DNA from: Kalmusia sp. IMI 367209
Lineage: Eukaryota > Ascomycota > Dothideomycetes > Pleosporales > Didymosphaeriaceae
NCBI GenBank assembly: GCA_027946365.1
Contig: JAPEUQ010000001.1
Location: 3,596,001 to 3,660,000 of the forward strand
Reading direction: 5' to 3'
DNA: 64,000 nucleotides
Part shown: positions 22,482 to 34,932 of the stretch, piece by piece
How positions within the stretch are numbered: position 1 is the stretch's first letter
Layout: each line of letters begins with the position of its first letter
Program-made: the position numbers and the translations under genes
The notes under the pieces: generated by a model
What the model was told of the DNA's origin: nothing
Database searches by the model: none
The model's input: only the letters and a program-made list of their open reading frames with translations

Positions 22482-23732
22482 GCGATTTTGAGCGACCCGA
22501 ACGTAGAGATCATTCAGAACATAACCTTTCATAGTCTCCCATATCCATGTCATGACTTCTCACCTAGATTCACAAGCGATGCGCCTGAATAGACTCCAGT
22601 GATATCTTTTCTGTCGCGTTATTGCGTCCATAAGGCGCCCGCCCTGTATAACTGCCAATCTGAGGCACCAGACACGAGAACCGTCTGTTTTTCATCGCGG
22701 GAAAAACAGCAGAGATGGGTGTTCATGCGTTTCCTCCACTTGCCCGATTTCATTCGTCTAATATTCAAGTATCTTTTTGCTATACTTTTACGTGAGCAAG
22801 TTTGACAATCGAGAAGGTGTCTCCTTGCGTTCTTTAATGCGTTTGGACCGTCTCGGCGTTATCAGCCATCTACTAATGAACACCGACAGCGTTTGTTGTA
22901 GCCATTGGATTGGTGGAATGCTAACATTCCTTTCGTCGGGGGTTCTTTCCCTTCACGAGATGCCTCAGATCGTGCCTGATCGCTGACAGGGATCTAAGCG
23001 AGCATGTGTGACCCTCAACTCGTTCATCAGCGGAGCCTGCATTCGCGACTCAGCAACATCAGTTCTGTTATCTCACTTTGGCGCCGTTGGATTTTCCCTA
23101 TTGACCGTTCGCCTTAGTTTGTCTTTGCGAATTATGACAATCCGGTGGCGTTGTATTTTGACGCAGCATCAAGAACTCATTCGCGTACCAGGATTTCGGA
23201 TGACCACCCGAAACGTCAATGCACCCCTCAGATCTCTGCCATCGCGCAACTCAAACCCACTCTCAGACACCACCATGCATCACCCCCTTCCCCATCCCAG
23301 GACCTGCGCCGCTTTTCATTGGCCTATCCGACCCAAGCTTTAGTTCTAGGCAAAGCTTAGCACCGCGCAGTCCACCAGTTCCAGACTACGGCGCACAATA
23401 ACAGGATATTCCCAGGGATTCAGGAGTGCCACGGGCAGGTATGGCTCCTGTAAACGGTCTCGAATGCGCGGTTCGCGAGAGAAGGGGCAGATGAGGGCAG
23501 GACTGACAAGATACGGACGCGATATGCAGCAATATAAGTACGCCATGGTTGGCTCTCTTTTCCAGCACGCACATCAGCTTCCATCTCAACAGCCTTCCCT
23601 TCTTTTCTGCCTCGGCGCCTTACATTCTTTGAGTCTGGTCACTCTTTATTCACATTCAGTCTTTACGATACCCGATTTTCCAGCGCCTATCAAAACATTT
23701 TATTCAACCAAAACAACAACGCCATCGTCAAA
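22482..23732. other. Intergenic upstream of the Ala-rich secreted protein
   Basis: 1.25 kb with only short frames. A TATAAG element at 23533-23538 lies about 195 bp before the next start codon and may be the core promoter. No gene supported. Confidence 0.45.
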
Positions 23733-24594
23733 ATGAAGACTGCCATTATTCTTTCTACCCTCCTCGCTGCCGGCCTGGCCGCTCCGGCTCCCTCTGCCAA
23801 CCATCTCCTCAACAAGCGTCAGGGCCAGAACTTCCAAACCTTCACCGGTGCGCTCGGCGGCATCGCAGCAACTCCCATCACCGACTCGGGTAACCCCGAT
23901 CGCAAGTTCCAGGTGAAAGGTGACACTTTTGTCAACATTGGAGCTGCTCTGCAGAGGAGCTGCGATCAGCAATTCAATGCGTGCGCGAATAAGGCGAATG
24001 GCGGTGACAAGACTTTGAGCGTATCGGCATGCTCGGACCAGCAGAGTGAGTATCCTCTATGATTCGTTTTTGAAAAGAGTCAAATAGCTAATGTTTTGAA
24101 AAGCTCAATGCAATGCTGCCGGCCAAGGCAACACAGGTGCCACTGCTGCTGGAAACGCAAACGCCGCTGCTAGCTCTACCGCCTCCGCCGCTGCTGCCGC
24201 CACGTCCACTGCTGCTGCGAAAATCCCTTGCAACCAGTCCTCCAATGCCAACGCTGGGAATGCGAATGCTGGATCTAATGCAAATGCCGCTGCTGCCACG
24301 AGCGCGTCTGCGGGTTCCGCCAGTGCTTCTGCGACTGCAACTGCAACTGCCGGTGCTAAGAAGCCGTGCAACACGGCTGCTGCAGCAAATGCCAATGCCA
24401 ATGCTGGAAATGCGAAGAAGAGCAAGTCGAAGGGTAACAAGGGTGCAAAGGCCAGCAAGGCGAGCGCTAATAAGGGTGCTGCTGCTACTGCTACTGCTGC
24501 TGCTACTGCCGCTGCTACTGCCAAGCCTTGCAACACGAAGAGGGGTAATAAGAGATCGGTTGCGCCCATCACCCGCCGTTACAAAGTGGCATAG
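23733..24594 (+). CDS. Secreted alanine-rich protein with repeated PCN motifs
   Basis: Two exons, 23733-24045 and 24104-24594, 267 residues. A signal peptide MKTAIILSTLLAAGLAAPAP precedes a Kex2-like site (LLNKRQ). The conserved part FQTFTGALGGIAATPITDSG, then LQRSCDQQFNACANKANGG and SVSACSDQQTQCNAAG, belongs to a widespread ascomycete secreted family with paired cysteines. Exon 2 is built mainly of Ala, Asn, Ser, Thr and Gly, interrupted by three PCN motifs (KIPCN, KKPCN, AKPCN) and a Lys-rich block (KKSKSKGNKGAKASKAS). The tail has dibasic sites (NKRS, TRRY). Longer-looking frames on both strands here are shadows of the biased composition. It may be cell-wall associated; no biochemical role is known to me. 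Confidence 0.8.
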
Positions 24595-25108
24595 ATGATC
24601 GCTTGTTCTCCGACTTGGGGTGCATGAGTATGTTTCAGAGGGAGGGGGACGATGAATAGGGGGATTGGATGGTCGAGATCCTCGAGCTGGGGCGATGAGC
24701 GGGACTTCTTGTGTAAATGTAGATTTTGACAAATGAGCACATAACCATGTTTCCATCTAACTTGATCGCTTTTGTTTTGCGCACGCATGCAGTATTCAGC
24801 TCGATGTTCAGCGGAGTGTTGCCATTCGTAATATCCCAGGGTACAGGACATATATGAAAGACGTGCTCTACAAGAACTATACATTGAGGCCTGGATAGGC
24901 CCTTCCAAACTCTCTATGGAGAGCAACTATGTGTGATTGGCATTAGAATGATACCACCGAACGAAATTGTAGGCTTTTCGAGAGTGAATCAACAGACACT
25001 TGAAGGGTAGCAAATGTTTCCATAGAATGCTAAATAGAACAATGACAGCATATACCGCTAATGCAAGAATCCCGAGTCATATCGAAAGTCAAATCACCCC
25101 CGAGTACA
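24595..25108. other. Intergenic, convergent 3' ends
   Basis: 514 bp between the Ala-rich secreted protein (plus) and the GH127 gene (minus). No coding frame supported. Confidence 0.5.
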
Positions 25109-27303
25109 TCATGCCAACTTCAACACCGGCAAATCGACCAAATGCAGCTTCGCCCCTCCCAAAGGCTCTAACCTCACATCCACCACACTTCCCACACATT
25201 TCCTCTTGTCTCCGGTGGGCGGCGCGTCGGGCACGCCTTTGTACAGCGGCCACGCGATCTCGCACCCCTTCGCCGTCATCCAGATGGGCGGGGCGCCCGG
25301 CGCAAAAATCGGATTCGCCAGCGCGCTCTCATTCGAGCGATGGACCACGAGCGTATCGGGATCGATGGCATAGTTCCAGGCCGAAGTGTTGTGGTACGAG
25401 TAATCGAGCGATTGCGGCGGCGCGTATCCTTCAGGAAGCGGCTCATTGGAGCCATACTGTTTAGGGGGCGAGGAGGAGTTGGACGAGGGAACGGCCAAAG
25501 CGAAGACGAGAGCGCCGTGGTGGATTGCGACAGTGTCGTTTGCGCGTTGTTCCTGGACGACGCCGGGGTTGCTGATCTCGTATGTCAGTTTCGTGGTGCC
25601 GGACGGGACGGATATCTTGTGCAGCCCGGTCTGCGAGTCGGGCTCGACGACGCTGGAGTCGGAGCCGGTTGATACGGTGGTTTTGGAAACGTCAGCCCAC
25701 GAGGGCACGCGCACGTAGAAGTCGAAGGCGGTTTGCGCTGTGATGGTGTATGCGAGGGTGTTGCTGAAGGGGTACTCGGTCTCGCAGTCGATTTTGGTGT
25801 CTCCTACTGTGGCGCTTCCTGGCGCTAGGAGTGCATGTGCAATGCCGCTGTCTCCAACCTGGACATACATGGCTGCTGCGAATTTGGGATAGCCTTGCGG
25901 ATGGTTTACGGTACAGCAGGGGTAGTCGACTTCGAGCCCGTATGATTGACCCCACTGGTTGACATTCCAAAAGGGCGTGTCATCTAAGTGCTCTGCGTAT
26001 GGCTGATTCGGTTGTGAGACATACTGTCGTGCCCACCAATCCGGTGTCAGTTGGACCGGTAGGGCATTGAAAGCCGTCTTCTCACATCGATCCGCGTACG
26101 AAGAGTCTCCTAGAGCCTGGTACAGGTAGGAAAGCGAGTACATTGTCTCCACCAGTGTACAGGTTTCCGAGCCATAGTAAGGTGCCAACCCAGCGAGTCT
26201 CTCATCTGCGAGTATAGCGCCCGCAGCACCGCCGTGGTATTTGAAAGTCCAGTCTACCGCGTCTTTGCTGGTCTGCACTAAGCTGTCGTTGTGTGTGACG
26301 CGTCGGAAAACGGCGAGAGCCTTGAGACCTTGACCGACGTTCACACCATGCTCGTATGCGAAAAGAGGCTCGGTTTCGGAGACTGGAAGGGTGTTGAGAT
26401 CTTCTTCGATATAGGTCGTGGGATTATACCAGTCGGCCCAATTGAGTGAGCCTTCGATGAGGAGCTGCATGTTTTCCATTACTTGGGAAGCATTGCGGCC
26501 AGACGAATGGGTTTCGTAAAGCCACTGGAGCGTGATGAGCATATCCTGAACGCGAACACGGCCCCTATCATCTGATCGTTAGTTTGTTGTTCATAGCTTG
26601 CGTAGCACAACGACAAGCTCGAGTAGATACGTACCACTGCTCATCCCCTTGTCCTACCTGGTCCCCCTCGTGATAGTGATAGCCTTTATAGTCATCCCTC
26701 AACATTTCATTCATCAACCCCATGAACTTCCATAGTGAATCGACAACCCTACTCTCCCACTCGCCACCTCTTTCCGCCTCAGCCAATCCCTTCAATCCCA
26801 ACAGGAACGGCATCCTTCCCCAAAAGTTCCTTTCTGTTCCATTCTCAGGCCCTAACCATCCATCTTCGTATTGATTTTTCAGAACGTAGTCAGCAGCGGA
26901 GTGCACTTGATCTAGAAGACGCTCATCGCCAAGGGTGTACGCAAGGGGAACGAGACCGTTGAACCAGTAGGGGAAGCCTTCACGGAGAGCAGAGTATTCT
27001 TTGGTGCCGCCGAGCCATGTGGAATGTGCGACGAAGTCGTAAAAGTCGTGTTGGTGGCCTGCGAGGCCGTTGGCTGAGAGAGTGAGTTGGTCTTTCAGCC
27101 AACCATTTGGTTTGATGGAGCCAAGTGGTAAGGGTTCGAATGTAAATGGGACCACTACATTTCATTAGTCTTTGAGACATTCGTATCGCTTTGAACATGG
27201 CATAATACACACAACTGCCATTCTGCGCGAGCACCACATTCTGACCCAAATACAACGCAAAAAGCGCCAGACTCTTGTAATCAAACTGGCAGCGCATTGT
27301 CAT
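25109..27303 (-). CDS. Secreted glycoside hydrolase family 127 (DUF1680) protein, beta-L-arabinofuranosidase-like
   Basis: Three exons, 27213-27303, 26635-27154 and 25109-26564, giving 688 residues. Exon 1 encodes a hydrophobic leader ([17 protein letters not shown]) and joins to [20 protein letters not shown], the DUF1680 start. The (alpha/alpha) barrel shows [35 protein letters not shown] and [20 protein letters not shown]. Zinc/catalytic-site motifs seen in characterised GH127 enzymes are present: E-T-C in [17 protein letters not shown] and the Cys pair in [17 protein letters not shown]-terminal beta-sandwich follows. Ser/Asn-rich stretches suggest N-glycosylation. The enzyme probably trims arabinofuranose from plant hydroxyproline-rich glycans (family inference). 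A second in-frame ATG lies 6 nt after the first. Confidence 0.88.
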
Positions 27304-28088
27304 TGCTGGTGAACGAGACGGCTAGGAAGAAGCTAGAGGGCGTTATCCGTAATTTAAACCCCGTCAGGCACCACGAGGATCAGCAACGCCACAACGATCC
27401 ACGATCCTACCTTACATTGAACAAGGGGCCCTTCAAGCTAAAAGCGTTGCAACCGTCCGTATGGCCCCAGACGTCGATCGCCTAAACCCAATTCAGCAGC
27501 CCATAAGCCGGGTATGCGCCCCCACCACCTCCGCATATACTTCTTGTGAATAATGCGTAATACGTTCCAGGCATACCGGTATGCGAGTTGATTTAGACTT
27601 GCACTGACAGCTGTCTATTGCTCTGATTGGAAGCTTTGCTACAGTTTGGTAGTCAATATGTGTTCAGGGATGCGCAAATCGAGTGTGTAAGGCCACCGGT
27701 GGAGACCAAATGACGTTGAAGTAAGCGGATGTGGAGGCGGGTAGCTCGAGGCTTAGCCACGCTTCGGACACAATTATAGGTGCGCAGCTTTAAGTGGCTG
27801 ATAGCGTCCCCTTCGCTCATTCATAAGGTTATGACATTTTTAAATATGGCGTCGACGTAGCTCCCCTGTTTGGAGATCCATCCGCCCCAGATTGCTTATG
27901 ATTCTTCTACTGCACCTCTAACCGTATGAGGGATATGCGACGTAGTATAAATGGATGCTGCATAGATTAGACCAAGTACTCTAGACACGCATAGGAAGTT
28001 ATCTAATCTTCTTCGTACATTTCCGTAACGCTACGAAAGTGCAACTTCGACTGACTGTTCATCAAGAGGCATGTTCACTCACACGCTT
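27304..28088. other. Intergenic upstream of the GH127 gene
   Basis: 785 bp; short frames only. It contains the GH127 promoter and the 3' end of the GST transcript. Confidence 0.5.
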
Positions 28089-28805
28089 TCACCCCTTCAT
28101 CGGCAACCTCGAAGCAAGACGATTCCAAAATTGTTGAGCTGTATCCCCAATCGCCTTCCTCTCCCTCATCTTTCCAATCCACCCCTTCACAATCGGGAAC
28201 TCCTCCGGATCAAACCCATCTGCAGCCAAATTCGCCTCCGCCGCAACAAGCATCATTTCAACCTGCCACGGGACCCACGCTAGATCCGCATAGGAATACT
28301 TGCCGCCTACCAACCAGGGCCCATCACTACCTGGAAACAACGCTGCCTGCTTCTCTAGATGGCCTTCCAGCACGCCGGTCACGCGTTTCGCTTCAGCAGC
28401 ATACCGCTGCACGGCGGAAGGAAGCTTTTCTGAATGGAAGAACTTGAACCAGATAAGCTGACCGTAGTAAGGGCCTTGGCCGGTGGCTTGGAAATGGAGC
28501 CACTGTTTGGCATGATATGCCTCCTTGCTCCCGGGCTCGAAACTGATTTTGCGCTCGGGATCGTACTTTTCGACGAGATACTCGACGATTGCCCCAGATT
28601 CCCAGAGCGTGATGTCATTGTTCGGGTCGTAGATGGCTGGGACACGACCATTGGGGTTGACAGCTAGAAATTCGGGTTGCTTGATTCCGCTGTGATCTAG
28701 AGGATCGTCTGTGAAAGGGATGTTGAGCTCTTGGAGTAAGATGCGGACTTTGACGGGGTTGGGGCCAAACATCTGACCCCAAAGATGAAATGGTTTGAGA
28801 GACAT
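28089..28805 (-). CDS. Ure2/GST-like glutathione S-transferase
   Basis: A single exon of 238 residues from ATG 28805. The frame is open upstream to 29000, but that part is unlike GSTs, so the internal start is preferred. The thioredoxin-fold half reads FHLWGQMFGPNPVKVRILLQ, then NGRVPAIYDPNNDITLWESG; the E-S-G-A-I glutathione-binding motif is intact. The alpha-helical half has WLHFQATGQGPYYGQLIWFK and SYADLAWVPW. This is the fungal Ure2p-like GST subgroup, which conjugates or peroxidises with glutathione. No neighbour points to a particular substrate. Confidence 0.92.
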   Translation of the reverse strand: MSLKPFHLWGQMFGPNPVKVRILLQELNIPFTDDPLDHSGIKQPEFLAVNPNGRVPAIYDPNNDITLWESGAIVEYLVEKYDPERKISFEPGSKEAYHAKQWLHFQATGQGPYYGQLIWFKFFHSEKLPSAVQRYAAEAKRVTGVLEGHLEKQAALFPGSDGPWLVGGKYSYADLAWVPWQVEMMLVAAEANLAADGFDPEEFPIVKGWIGKMRERKAIGDTAQQFWNRLASRLPMKG

Positions 28806-30579
28806 GTCGTCGGGTTGAGGATTTCCTGACGAGAAGGAGGACTGCAAATTGGCTGGAGTTTGTATTGTTACCAGTCCTCTGAGTTCTGGACTGGTTCTGA
28901 TGCTCGTTTCAAGTAACCTTGGCGGATTTGGAATCAGAGCGGTATCGACATTGCATTTATAGTCTTGGTTCAGAGAATTGAAAACGCTAGCACGAGTCAC
29001 GGTTGTGTTGCCAGTCGTGAGGCCTCGTTAAGTCTTGCCCGAGTTCCAGAAGCCGAGCTTAGGAAGCGTTTTATTGGTGCGATCACTTCAACATATTTCG
29101 TGCTGAGCAAGTCATCATTCCACTCGTACTCAAAATAACACCCGCTAGCGACCTCTTGGCAACTTTGATAAGATGCTGTGGTACTGTTATGAGATAATGG
29201 AATGCATTTAGCACCGAGGCTGCACCCTCGGTGACTCGGTGACTGCCCGCCGATGCCAAGCATTTATAGGGCGAGGCCGGTCCGAACCTTTTCGGCCGTT
29301 AGCTTGTGTGATTTAGGAAACAGCCGAGGTGCCGAATTGAGGAACAATGCAATAGAATGACTATGTACTATCTGTATTATCATATGGATGTGACTATTGT
29401 TCGGAATCACGGGAAGAGGGTGCTGACGAATTCCACTAATGCCATGCGCCGAGTCGCCTCGTTTTCCTCATCGAGAGAGTCTTGGAGAGATCACACGCGC
29501 CCTACCTTTTACATCGCGTACTTTCGCTAAGCCTTTGCATTCACAAGCTTTTTCAAGTGTCACACGCCCTTCTTTTTACACCTTGAAGTTTGATCTCCAC
29601 CTTCACATAGGCGAGCCTGATCAGACTTTTCACACCGGCTTTCAATTCCTACATAGGCGCCGAGGTGCACGCAGTGTTGATTTGCCAAGATATCACGATT
29701 CCGACGACCAGAAGATAAGTCCTATTGCATGCAGTATTAAAGTAAGAGTCGAGAGAATATTCTGTGCCGATTTTTTCTCAGGACACCATGTACTCTAGAC
29801 TTATCTGCAGGCTTTCGTTTTTTGATCGTCCCTTGTCATCGCCCTCAGGTGAACAACTCAATTGCGCAGTGACAATCCGCTCGGGAAAGGGAACAGATTG
29901 CGAAGCTGGATTCAAACCTAAAGATACCATCACCTCCCAAGGTTTCAACTCCGGTACAGAGCGTGGACATGTTGTCAATGCAGAAAATGAAATTCGATAA
30001 GCCCTTGTAAATGGTCCTTGTGAAGCAATCTCAATGTATATTTGTCAGGCGTTTAGTTTCATTTCAATCATTACAATCACTTTGTATAAAGTTCTAGATA
30101 CTCCTGAAGAGATTGCGAAGTTCATTCTTGTGGATCCACGATCATCGACGTGGCCTTGGATATTAGTTGAGGATTGTCCATGGGCAAAACCAGCGATGTT
30201 CCACCGGTCGCACCCGCCAATATTACACCGCATGCTCTATAAGGTAGATGGTCAGCCCTTGCTAACGCACCCCACAAAAGCAACAAACACATGGTCCATG
30301 CACAGGATCGCACCCAGAGCTCTAAAGTTAGTACTCGTTTCCGTTCAGTAGTTTCAAGTGAAGAGATGGATTACGATGGAGTTTTATGTTACAAAACAAT
30401 GTAATATACAAGATACCTCCCAGTCAATTAGCTGCTCCCATCTGACTGATCACTTCCAGCCCAGATCAGCAAGCAATCTCACCGGATTCACCTGATAGAC
30501 CATACCTGACCCCTAAAGCACACCATCATATAGATCATACAAGATACCATTATCATCGCATGTACTCCCTATACCCTAC
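28806..30579. other. Intergenic
   Basis: 1.77 kb between the GST start and the end of the F-box gene. Frames of 60-119 codons on both strands lack start context, codon-bias support or domains. The first part holds the GST promoter. Confidence 0.45.
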
Positions 30580-32597
30580 TCACGGAAACTTGGCCTCGAA
30601 CTCCAAACTATCCATCCCCCAAATCTCAATCCAACTCAATCTTGCCGGATCAATCAGCTCCATCATCCGTATGGGTCCCCTTCTTAAACTCGCCACCCCC
30701 CTCCCACTAAACGGGAGCTCCTTCTGCTCCCCATTCGCCTCGGCTCCGACCTTTCCCTTTGGCCAAACCACACCTCCCAACTTGAACGCTTTATTCCCCA
30801 ACCCCACGTACTTCAGCCTATCGTACTCGGGCCTCCACATCTCCGTCGCCAGTGCGAACTTGTGCATCTCGATGTCCATGGTATCGATCTGGATCTGAAG
30901 CGAGGAGCCAGGCGGAACGAGGAGCCGAATAGCCCAAAGATTAGGTACGAGTGAGACGATGTGGCGTAGTGACTCCATGGCGGGAACGGTACAGGCAAAG
31001 CCGAGCTGCTCAAGGCGGGGGAGGGTTTGGCATATTTTGAATAGTGCATCATCGGACATGATCCAGTGGTCGGAGAGGAGGAGGTGCCGCATGGTGCGGT
31101 GGTTGGACTGGATGGCTGCTAGATAATCGCCCGCTACGCTCTTGCACTCCCCTTCTGTTATGGGCCGAGGGGTTTGAGCAGAGCCGCAGAGGGGGTTGTT
31201 GGTATTAATGGTGTTACCATTTACGGTGGCAGGGGTAGATGTTGAAGAAGGTGATGTAGGTGTTTGAGCAGCGCTGCTTGTTTTCGAGATGTTCGGCTTG
31301 CTGACAATATAGAAGCGCTCAAGGCCGTGGAACTTGGTGAGCATAGTCACCTGCTCTGGCTCGACAGCGTCAACGCGGAGCATCTTCATATTCTCTGGTA
31401 CAGGCTGGTTTGAATTAAGGCGCCATGTGTCATCCAGGAACACCGTCATAGGATCCGAAGAGCCCATGGAGTTTATGAATGTGACTTCTTCAACAGCCCT
31501 AGGATTTATCACCTTCTCGAAGCCATCTCCCTGGTTGCGGCAGTACAAATTGTAGAATGCCATCCGTTTGAGCTGTATGGAATGTCCAGCTGCCATGCAG
31601 CGTCCGAAGAAAGTGGAAAGCTGTATAGATTCTTCTCCCGTTTCGCGCATGCGTGGGTTGAAGTGCAGCTTTAGGTTCAAGAGCTTCTTTGAAGTGAGAA
31701 GGAGGAGAGATATATTATCGGGAGACGAAAGAGGGTCTATATCATAGCATATCAGAGTTATGAGATTCGGGAGTGGCGGAATGACAGCCGTGGGCCGTGG
31801 TATTCGTCTAGAGGGAAACCGGAGGGTGAGAGAAGTTAGGGAAGGCTTTTGCATCAGGCCTTCATATACGGTCTGCAACGGCTTCGTGTTCAGCTCCCAT
31901 CTGCGCCTGTTAGTACCAAATACCGCCGCGTGGTAGCCGCTCTACATACGCAAATGCTTTGAGATTCTTCATTTTGTCCAGCGCAGCGCGCATAGCAATT
32001 TGCAGCACCATGCTATTATCCGGCACGCGCCCCTTCGAGTAGTCATCCACGTCATGTTCGCGCCACTCCCCTATCACCCGAAACGTCTGCACATAATCCG
32101 TGAAGTTCCGCGATACCAGGGTATTCAGCCCCATGGCAAAGGGACTCCCACTGCCATAGCCCGATGGCCTACCATTGACGTATCGTATATCCGCATAGGT
32201 CCGCAACGTGACTTCTTCGTACAGGCGGGGAAGAGTCATGTAGTAGAAGAGGCGCGACGTGCGCGTAACGCGCGCGAGGTCCGCCGCATCGTCGAGCTAG
32301 AGTCGCACTCGCGTCAGTCACAATCCTGACCAGCGCGAAAGCTCGCGCGTAGCATCTACATACATATTCTAGAATCAACTGAATCAAATGCAATGGAAGC
32401 TCTTTTCCTTGCCCGCTCGCGTGCGACCTCGCCGGACTCGTGAACCATGAGTGCTGCGGTACCGTGATAGGAGGCCCCTTCGACGTCTCTGTGAAATGAT
32501 TATGACTACTATTCTCTCTTGGTGCCTTCGCAGTCGATGTCGTCGCGTTCGCCGTCGTCGTTTTAGGCGGCGGAGGGCGGGGCGTGGCTTCCGGCAT
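30580..32597 (-). CDS. F-box protein with leucine-rich C-terminal region
   Basis: Three exons, 32364-32597, 31950-32296 and 30580-31900, giving 633 residues. After a disordered Thr/Pro/Ala-rich start, GKELPLHLIQLILEYLDDAA, then DLARVTRTSRLFYYMTLPRL and YEEVTL, forms an F-box rebuilt across intron 1 (32297-32363). Intron 2 (31901-31949) joins LKAFA to WELNTKPLQTVYEGL. Repeating leucine-rich strands follow (SLTSLTLRFPS, LLNLKLHF, LERFYIVS, RLEQLGFAC). A Ser/Thr/Pro-rich loop interrupts them at roughly residues 400-440. The expected role is substrate recognition in an SCF ubiquitin ligase through Skp1; the target is unknown. Confidence 0.82.
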
Positions 32598-33095
32598 TCA
32601 GGCGAGATAGCACAAGCGACAGGGCAGTTTGTCATGCATGTGCTGCCTACATGTCCGGCGTAATCGTAGGAGGTTGCAATGTGGGGAAGACTGTCTTCCC
32701 CAGCGAGCGCGCCTGTGCAGGCTTACATGTGTCAGCCAGAATTTCTTCGCTGCGTCAGAGCTCCGACTCTCCGGTATGTCCGCCGCTTTTCGCACTTTTG
32801 TCCGCACTAGAGCTGATCGTCACATGGGTCGAGCGAACGGGTCCGATCGGAACGAGGATACGCAATACGGTGTATACGGGGCACACTGAACGAGATATAT
32901 GTTTGAAGGATTTCTTCGAGCTCCTGTTATTATGACCCAGAATCTAGAGGTATTGAACGACGCGCATCCGGATATGGCTATTCAAACCACCTTTCTTGAG
33001 CACTTTCCAAGCCATTGTCAAGCCGCAATAAGCCTTCACTACCCTTCCAGGGCATTTTGAATCGACCGATACCCCACGCTCGGCCTGAGGTGAAC
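32598..33095. other. Intergenic between two minus-strand genes
   Basis: 498 bp: promoter of the F-box gene and 3' flank of TDP1. Overlapping short frames only. Confidence 0.5.
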
Positions 33096-34932
33096 TCATC
33101 CTTGGAAGAACCAAGGCTCCCTCCCTGCATACTTCTCTCCAGGAAATTGGAATGGCACCTCCACCGTCCCCTCAAAAACCCTCATCGGCGGGACTTCACC
33201 ATATTTGAAGCCTTGAAGCTTCTCTTTGGGCACAGGCACCACAACCCCACATTCCCAATTTCTGATGCTCAGGACACCATCTTTCCCACTCTTTAAAAGC
33301 TTTTGCGCTCCCCACGCGGCTTCTGACACATTAGCGGAGCCAATGTATGCCCAAGCAAAAGGCGTGCCATCTGCTTTGTAACCACGTGCTAAGAGGAGTT
33401 TATTATGTGATAAGACACCTGATCGTGTAGATTTGTAATCTCGAAGGCATTTGCGGGGAAAGGAAGGATTATTAAAGAAGGCTCGGTTGAGTGTGATTAT
33501 ACCCCCGCAATCGACTCCACCCGTGCTGTTGACGACGGTGTCGCGAACAGGAAAGTAGATGCGAAAGCGATCGAGGAAGTTTGAAGGAACGGTGTTGCGC
33601 AGAGGAGGAAGCCCACTAGCAGCCAGATAGATTTGCTTGAGAAAATCTTCTTTCAAGGCACCCAGTGAGGATGCTGCGTAGTCTAGTTCAAGACACTCAA
33701 CTTCATTAAGGTGTAATTGACGTATTGCTCTTGAAAGTCCGTGCAAGCCGGTACGACTGCGTTCCTGTTCCTTCGAATGGCTTCCTCCGCTGTGCTTTTG
33801 TCAGCTCGACCATTGTGAGAAACATTCGCTAAACTTACATGGAATGGACAAACGCGAAGTGGTCTGTTTGGGAGAAATCGAATTTTCGCAAGCCTTCAAT
33901 GATGTTGTTGCGAACCTTCTGTGCTTCCAAAAAAGAGATCAGGCTTTTTCCAAACGAGGTCTCGATGTTCTTCAAATCCTTTCCTTCAAGGCAGCGCGGT
34001 AGATCAATCAAAAAGAGAGAATTCTCGAATACCGCTGGCTGCCACGTGCCGACAGTCTTCGGATCCTGCCCCGACTCTCCCCAATCTACCTTCATCATGT
34101 TCGCCGTCGGAACCACGATCCTGAGATGCGTGTCGTGGAATAGCAACATCAACTTGCTATGCATATTTGCGATTTGGCCATCCATAGGCGGAAAGTGCGG
34201 TTTGAGGTTCGGAATGCGGCATTCAACAAGCTCCTGGAGTATCTTTTCTCGCAGATCATCTGTTTTGGCATTCATGATCCAGTAATGTTTGATCTTCTCG
34301 GGGTCCGCTTTATGGAAAAGAAACCTGTCTTCCCACTGGAAGGAGCTCAAGACGGCTATATTGAGAGTCGAGGCTTGCAGAACCTCTTCAAGTGTGATAT
34401 CATCAGTGCGAGTGTGCTTATACGCCCAAGTCCGTTTGACAGCGCCGTTGGGGTACTGCAGGCCGTCTTTGGTTTTCGACTCCACAATTGATGGGGCAGG
34501 CTGCTTTACGACCTGTTTCGATGGTCGTTCAGGAGAGGCGCTGCGCTTCCGCTTCCCCAATCTCTCAAGCCTCTCTCTTTCCATTGCTTTCCGATGCAAT
34601 CCAGCAATACCGGAGGATGTCGAAGGAGGCGAATTGATGGCTTTTGAAACTTCAATCTGCTGTTGAGCACTGTTCTCGGGTCTGTAGGCTACCGCGGCAG
34701 TGTACTGTGAGAGACTAGCGCCGGACCTCTCAGCTTTAGAGGTCTTGGGTCGTGAACCCATGGCAGAGTCCACGTCATCGACATTGTGTGTCCCCTCAAG
34801 TGAGAGAGCCATCGCTAGACGCAAATCCCTGTCGTAATCAGATTCGCCGTCTGTAGCCGAAGGGGCCAATTCGTCCTCCAGAGACAGTGCGATGGCGCGC
34901 TGCAACTCATCATCGTCATCAGAGGCAGCCAT
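33096..34932 (-). CDS. TDP1: Tyrosyl-DNA phosphodiesterase 1 with two N-terminal UIMs
   Basis: Two exons, 33839-34932 and 33096-33789, 595 residues. The 49-nt intron (33790-33838) joins FVHS to IGGSHSKEQERSRTGLHGLS, the Tdp1 linker. Both HKD half-sites are present: NMHSKLMLLFHDTHLRIVVP (His258, Lys260) and SHNKLLLARG followed by WAYIGSANVSEAAWG (His493, Lys495). The end is GREPWFFQG. Tdp1 removes stalled topoisomerase I and other 3' adducts from DNA through a His-phosphoenzyme. The first 50 residues hold two ubiquitin-interacting motifs in tandem, DDELQRAIALSLED and DRDLRLAMALSLEG, absent from the human and budding-yeast enzymes as I recall them. Residues 50-150 look disordered, with a possible nuclear signal (GKRKRSASPERPSK). 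Confidence 0.95.

Noticed and set aside
24088..24756. Long plus- and minus-strand frames over the Ala-rich exon
   Set aside because: They come from the repetitive Ala/Asn/Thr codons. The spliced frame with signal peptide and family motif explains the region.
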